The notes beneath the pieces are model-generated. The model did no database searches and was not told the DNA's origin. It was given only the letters and a program-made list of their open reading frames with translations. From the NCBI GenBank assembly GCA_029554925.1, contig JAKPUV010001243.1, positions 1 through 9,179 on the forward strand: DNA of 9,179 bases. Reading direction: 5' to 3'. This DNA is from Candidatus Hydrogenedentota bacterium (GTDB lineage: Bacteria > Hydrogenedentota > Hydrogenedentia > Hydrogenedentales > CAITNO01). Each line of letters starts with the position of its first letter. The first letter of the stretch is position 1. A program made the position numbers and the translations under genes. Below are positions 6,620 through 9,179 of this stretch, one piece after another.

Positions 6620-8282
6620 GGACGGATCCTCCGATCATTTCACGGTTGGCGGCCCCCGGCGGCACCATGGGCAGCACGTTTTCGGTTTCGTGGACGGGGG
6701 CGTTGACGAGGCACGGCCCCGGCGCCGACAGGGCCGCGCGCAGGGCCGCCGCCGGGTCGGCGCACGCGCCCAGGTCCACCCCGCGCAGGCCGAAGCCCCG
6801 CGCGATGGCGGCGAAGTCGGGCCGCGCGGAGAAGCTCGACGCGAAGTAGCGCCCCTGGTAGAACAGCTCCTGCTGCTGGCGCACGAGCCCCAGGTGGGCG
6901 TTGTTCATGACGACCACCTTCACGTTCAGGTCCAGCTCCGCCAGCGTGGCCAGCTCCTGAACGTTCATCAGGATGGACCCGTCGCCGCTGACGCAGACCA
7001 CCGGCAGGTCGGGCCGCGCCAGCGCCGCGCCGATGGCCGCCGGCAGGCCGAAGCCCATCGTGCCCAGGCCGCCCGAGGTCAGCAGCCGCCGCGGCCGCCG
7101 GAACGGGTAGCCCTGGGCCGTCCACATTTGGTGCTGGCCCACGTCCGTCGAAACGACCGTGTCCGGCGTCGAGACCTCGCCGATCAGGCGGATGAGGTTC
7201 TGCGGCAGGAGCGGGTCGTCGCCCGCCGGGGGCGCGGGGTCCGCCGCCCGCAGCGCCGCCAGCCGCGCCGCCCAGGCGGGCCGCGCCGCCGGCGCCACGC
7301 GCGCCAGCAGCCCCTCCAGCGCGAGACCCGCGTCCGCCGCGAGGGAGACGCAACTCTTCTTGATCTTGTCAATCTCCGAGGCGTCTATGTCGATGTGCAG
7401 GATGTCGGCGTGGCGGCAGAACTCCGCCGCGCGGCCCGTGGCCCGGTCGTCGAAGCGCGCCCCGGCGACCACCAGCAGGTCCGCCTCGTCCATCAGCAGG
7501 TTGGTGTGGCGCGCGCCGTGCATGCCGAGCATGCCCAGGCACAGCGGGTCGTCGCAGGGCACCGCGCCCAGCCCCATGAGCGTGCAGACGACGGGCGCCT
7601 GCATGCGGTGGGCCAGCTCGCGGGCCAGGCCGCCCGCCCCCGCCTGCGCCACGCCGCCGCCGAGGTAAAGCACCGGCCGCTCCGCGCGGCGGATGCGCTC
7701 CGCCATCGCGTCCAGCACCGCGCCGTCGCATTCGGCGGGCGGCGCCGCGCGCCCCGGCTCGGGCCAGTCCCCCACCTCAATGGACGCCGTCTGCACGTCC
7801 TTGGGGACATCCACAACGACCGGGCCGGGGCGGCCCGACGCGGCCAGCGTGAAGGCCAGGGGGATGACCTCCAGCAGCTCCTCCGCGCTCCGGACAAGGA
7901 AGTTGTGCTTGGTGATGGGCAGGGTGAGGCCGTACATGTCCACCTCTTGAAACGCGTCGGTGCCGATCAGCGGTTGCGAGACCTGGCCGGTGATGGCGAC
8001 GAGCGGCACGGAGTCGAGTTTGGCGTCGGCGATGGCGGTGAGCAGGTTGGTGGCGCCGGGGCCGGAGGTGGCCAGGCAGACAGCCGCGTGGCCGGTGGTG
8101 CGGGCCATGCCTTGGGCGATGAAGCCGGCGCCTTGTTCGTGGCGCGTGAGCACGTGGCGGATGGCGCTGCCGTGAAGGGCGTCGTAGAAGGGCAGGATGG
8201 CGCCGCCGGGGATGCCGGCGATGGTGCGGATGCCCTGCCGTTCGAGCAGGATTCTGAGGAGATGGGCTCCGGTGGTTTTCAT
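6609..8282 (-). CDS. ilvB: Acetohydroxyacid synthase I large (catalytic) subunit
   Basis: The 557-residue enzyme condenses two pyruvates to 2-acetolactate, or pyruvate with 2-ketobutyrate to acetohydroxybutyrate, using ThDP, Mg2+ and FAD. Its full length matches E. coli IlvB (562 residues). Visible signatures are the catalytic Glu49 in RHEQGAGFIAQGMAR, SGPGATNL (73-80), IGTDAFQEVD (106-115), the FAD-region RFDDR (276-280), DVGQHQMWTAQ (380-390) and the ThDP/Mg2+ motif GDGS...NN (433-461). Details such as LYLGGGV, LGMLGMHG, the LGLV-QQQ-LFY stretch and the end YPMVPPGAAN-like PMVPPGAAN point to isozyme I rather than IlvG or IlvI. The ATG at 8282 agrees with the family N-terminus, yet no Shine-Dalgarno is visible before it (CCCACCCGTCATC). 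Expression is predicted to be controlled by the upstream attenuator. Confidence 0.96.
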   Translation of the reverse strand: MKTTGAHLLRILLERQGIRTIAGIPGGAILPFYDALHGSAIRHVLTRHEQGAGFIAQGMARTTGHAAVCLATSGPGATNLLTAIADAKLDSVPLVAITGQVSQPLIGTDAFQEVDMYGLTLPITKHNFLVRSAEELLEVIPLAFTLAASGRPGPVVVDVPKDVQTASIEVGDWPEPGRAAPPAECDGAVLDAMAERIRRAERPVLYLGGGVAQAGAGGLARELAHRMQAPVVCTLMGLGAVPCDDPLCLGMLGMHGARHTNLLMDEADLLVVAGARFDDRATGRAAEFCRHADILHIDIDASEIDKIKKSCVSLAADAGLALEGLLARVAPAARPAWAARLAALRAADPAPPAGDDPLLPQNLIRLIGEVSTPDTVVSTDVGQHQMWTAQGYPFRRPRRLLTSGGLGTMGFGLPAAIGAALARPDLPVVCVSGDGSILMNVQELATLAELDLNVKVVVMNNAHLGLVRQQQELFYQGRYFASSFSARPDFAAIARGFGLRGVDLGACADPAAALRAALSAPGPCLVNAPVHETENVLPMVPPGAANREMIGGSVHAN

Positions 8283-8334
8283 GATGACGGGTGGGGTTGA
8301 GACGCCACGCCGGTACCGCTACGCAGGAGCCCAC

Positions 8335-8367
8335 AAAAAAGCCCCTCCGGTGCGGGACCGGAGGGGC
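8335..8367 (-). terminator. Attenuator terminator upstream of ilvB (segments 3 and 4)
   Basis: On the minus strand GCCCCTCCGG (8358-8367) pairs perfectly with CCGGAGGGGC (8341-8350) across a 7-nt loop, followed at once by six T residues (8335-8340). It is a canonical intrinsic terminator lying between the leader peptide stop and ilvB, 52 nt before the ilvB ATG. It would therefore end transcription before the structural genes unless segment 3 is sequestered. Confidence 0.92.
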
Positions 8368-8442
8368 AAAGTGTGTTTTGCTAGAACCCTCGCGGACCGC
8401 CGAAAGGCGTAACGACGACCAGAAGCACTACGACCGCGAGGG
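8355..8442 (-). promoter_or_regulatory. Competing attenuator pairings (1:2 and 2:3) of the ilvB leader
   Basis: In the transcript, segment 1 CCCUCGCGG (8442-8434, leader codons 15-18) is perfectly complementary to segment 2 CCGCGAGGG (8395-8387, codons 31-33). Segment 2, extended to GGUCCGCGAGGG (8398-8387), can instead pair with CCCUCCGGUCC (8365-8355) of the terminator's 5' arm: ten base pairs with one U-U mismatch and one bulged C. A ribosome stalled at the first Val/Leu codons would cover segment 1, free segment 2 and allow the antiterminator. A ribosome reaching the UAG would cover segment 2 and allow termination. With no translation, 1:2 would form and also favour termination. The pairings are read directly; the mechanism is inferred from known amino-acid attenuators. 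Confidence 0.85.
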
Positions 8443-8485
8443 AGCGGACGAGCGAGGTGGTGGAGGTCGTTGCGGAGGGAATCAT
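8381..8485 (-). CDS. ivbL: ilvB operon leader peptide, rich in valine and leucine
   Basis: A 34-codon ORF (ATG at 8485, TAG at 8381) encodes a peptide starting MIPSATTSTTS and ending TPFGGPRGF. Its centre, residues 16-25, is LAVVVLLVVV: six valines and three leucines in ten codons. It parallels E. coli IvbL (about 32 residues), which has runs of valine before ilvBN. The symbol is given for equivalence of position and design, not for sequence homology. There is only one isoleucine, at codon 2, so the sensed amino acids should be valine and leucine, as for isozyme I. No good Shine-Dalgarno precedes it (only GAG, 9 nt away). Upstream in the same frame there is no other ATG, GTG or TTG before the glycosyltransferase stop codon, so the ATG is the only plausible start. 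Confidence 0.88.
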   Translation of the reverse strand: MIPSATTSTTSLVRSLAVVVLLVVVTPFGGPRGF

Positions 8486-8497
8486 TGAAGTGGGCTC

Positions 8498-8526
8498 AAC
8501 AAGCGCCGAGTCGGCTGGCTTGTCAA
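8498..8526 (-). promoter_or_regulatory. Candidate promoter of the ilvB leader transcript
   Basis: A perfect TTGACA lies at 8521-8526 on the minus strand, just after the glycosyltransferase stop. At 17-nt spacing the -10 would be CTTGTT (8498-8503), a poor match. Initiation near 8491 would leave only about five bases before the leader ATG, consistent with a nearly leaderless leader peptide and its missing Shine-Dalgarno. The -35 is convincing; the -10 is not, and transcription could come from elsewhere. Confidence 0.4.
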
Positions 8527-8557
8527 GAATGCTGTCGGCTGCGACTGGCCGGGGGAC

Positions 8558-9178
8558 TCAGTGGCGCGGGGGCGCATCCCCGGAATTTCCCCACGCGTGC
8601 AGCTGGGCGGTCAGGGCTTCACGGAAGCGGGACGTGCTGAAACGGCGGGCGTTTTGTCGACAGACTTCGGGCGCGAATGGCGCGGTGTTTTGCTCGAAAC
8701 GGTCGAGCGCGGCCGCGAGCGACTCGGGCGTCTGCTCGTCGAAGAACAGGCCGGTCTCGCCATCGCAGACGGTTTCCAACGCGCCGCCTGCTCGCAGCGC
8801 AATCACGGGTCGCCCCGCCGCCTGCGCCTCGACGGCGGAGATGCCGAAGTCCTCGATTTGCGGATGCAGAAAGGCACGGCAGCGGCGCATGAGGCGGACG
8901 ATCTCGTCGTCGTTCACGCGGCCGACGAGGTGGACGCGTCCCTCGGTGGTGGCGGCCATGGCCGCGAGGCGTGTCTGCTCGGGGCCGGCGCCGGCGACGA
9001 TGAGGCGGCGGCCGGTTTGCGCACAGGCTTGGATGGCGAGGTCGACGCGCTTGTAGGAGACGAGTTCGGCCACGATTAGGTAGAAATCGTCGGGGGGCGC
9101 GTCGGGCGCGACGAAGCGTTCAATGGCGACTGGCGGATGGATCACCACGCTTTCGCGTCCGTAGAGGCGCTGGATGCG
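8558..9178 (-). CDS. GT4-family glycosyltransferase, C-terminal part (5' end outside window)
   Basis: The frame is open to the window edge, so the GTG at 9148 is internal; 206 residues are visible. They form the donor-binding Rossmann half of a GT-B retaining glycosyltransferase: RIQRLYGRE then IHPPVAIERF, AELVSYKRVDLAIQA, the strand RLIVAGAGPE, LVGRVNDDEIVRLM, the EX7E motif EDFGISAVE (8854-8828) that contacts the sugar nucleotide, and GRPVIALRAGGALETV plus GLFFDEQTPESL. The last blocks are typical of WbaZ/mannosyltransferase-like enzymes of O-antigen, capsule or exopolysaccharide synthesis, acting at the cytoplasmic face of the membrane. The exact sugar cannot be told. The gene ends 73 nt before the ilvB leader ORF, and no hairpin terminator is evident between them, so some readthrough into the attenuator is possible. 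Confidence 0.85.
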   Translation of the reverse strand, partial: RIQRLYGRESVVIHPPVAIERFVAPDAPPDDFYLIVAELVSYKRVDLAIQACAQTGRRLIVAGAGPEQTRLAAMAATTEGRVHLVGRVNDDEIVRLMRRCRAFLHPQIEDFGISAVEAQAAGRPVIALRAGGALETVCDGETGLFFDEQTPESLAAALDRFEQNTAPFAPEVCRQNARRFSTSRFREALTAQLHAWGNSGDAPPRH

Positions 9179-9179
9179 C

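Noticed and set aside
4731..8282. Conserved synteny between ilvBN and the YidR-like gene as in E. coli
   Set aside because: As I recall, both families lie in the same broad map region of E. coli but are separated by many genes. Here a terminator and a separate promoter lie between them, so nearness may be chance.
4566..8300. A plus-strand open frame of 1244 codons antisense to ilvBN, DUF3748 and part of the SGNH gene
   Set aside because: It has an Arg/Ala/Gly/His-rich composition with no recognisable domain and runs opposite four well-supported genes. GC-biased third positions commonly leave such long antisense frames open.
8335..8367. Treating the hairpin plus U tract before ilvB as the terminator of the GT4 gene
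   Set aside because: It lies about 190 nt beyond the GT4 stop, after a Val/Leu leader ORF and with competing pairings, so it fits an attenuator better. It could still end readthrough from the GT4 gene.
8381..8560. Reading the leader ORF as a C-terminal extension of the GT4 gene, since both share a frame
   Set aside because: A TGA at 8558-8560 separates them. The Val/Leu run, stop codon and attenuator hairpins explain the downstream ORF better than a broken glycosyltransferase tail.

Overview
The window is very GC-rich and densely coded, with GC-ending codons, short intergenic gaps and GC-rich hairpin terminators. It looks like chromosomal DNA of a Gram-negative-type bacterium: several products carry Sec signals or membrane anchors, and polymer-type glycosyltransferases lie at both ends. 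I cannot place the organism firmly. The mix of a GT39 enzyme fused to TPRs, a secreted repeat protein and an exported DUF3748 protein would fit Planctomycetota, Verrucomicrobiota or Hydrogenedentota-like lineages, but that is a guess. I see no tRNA, rRNA, CRISPR array, insertion sequence or phage gene.

Layout, left to right. (1) 2-1942, plus strand: the 3' part of a membrane glycosyltransferase (GT39/ArnT-like) with six C-terminal TPRs. (2) 1965-1994: a strong hairpin terminator between convergent genes. (3) 2015-3034, minus: a secreted beta-sandwich protein with two tandem repeats, behind a recognisable sigma-70-type promoter and a structured 5' leader. (4) 3236-6176, minus: a two-gene operon with overlapping ends, encoding an exported DUF3748 (YidR-like) propeller protein followed by a membrane-anchored SGNH hydrolase. 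(5) 6299-8282, minus: ilvB and ilvN, the large and small subunits of a valine-sensitive, isozyme-I-type acetohydroxyacid synthase. (6) 8335-8485, minus: an ilvB leader region. (7) 8558-9178, minus: the 3' part of a GT4 glycosyltransferase.

The most notable item is the ilvB leader. An unannotated 34-codon ORF (8485 to 8381) contains the run LAVVVLLVVV. It is followed by a 10-bp GC hairpin and six U residues, 52 nt before ilvB. Three further pairings can be read directly: segment 1 (8434-8442) is perfectly complementary to segment 2 (8387-8395), and segment 2 can also pair with the 5' arm of the terminator (segment 3). This is the arrangement of a classical ribosome-mediated attenuator like E. 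coli ivbL-ilvBN, responding to charged valine and leucine tRNA.

The ilv genes would supply the first committed step of valine and leucine synthesis. The other genes look like cell-surface and glycan functions, with no clear metabolic tie to ilvBN.
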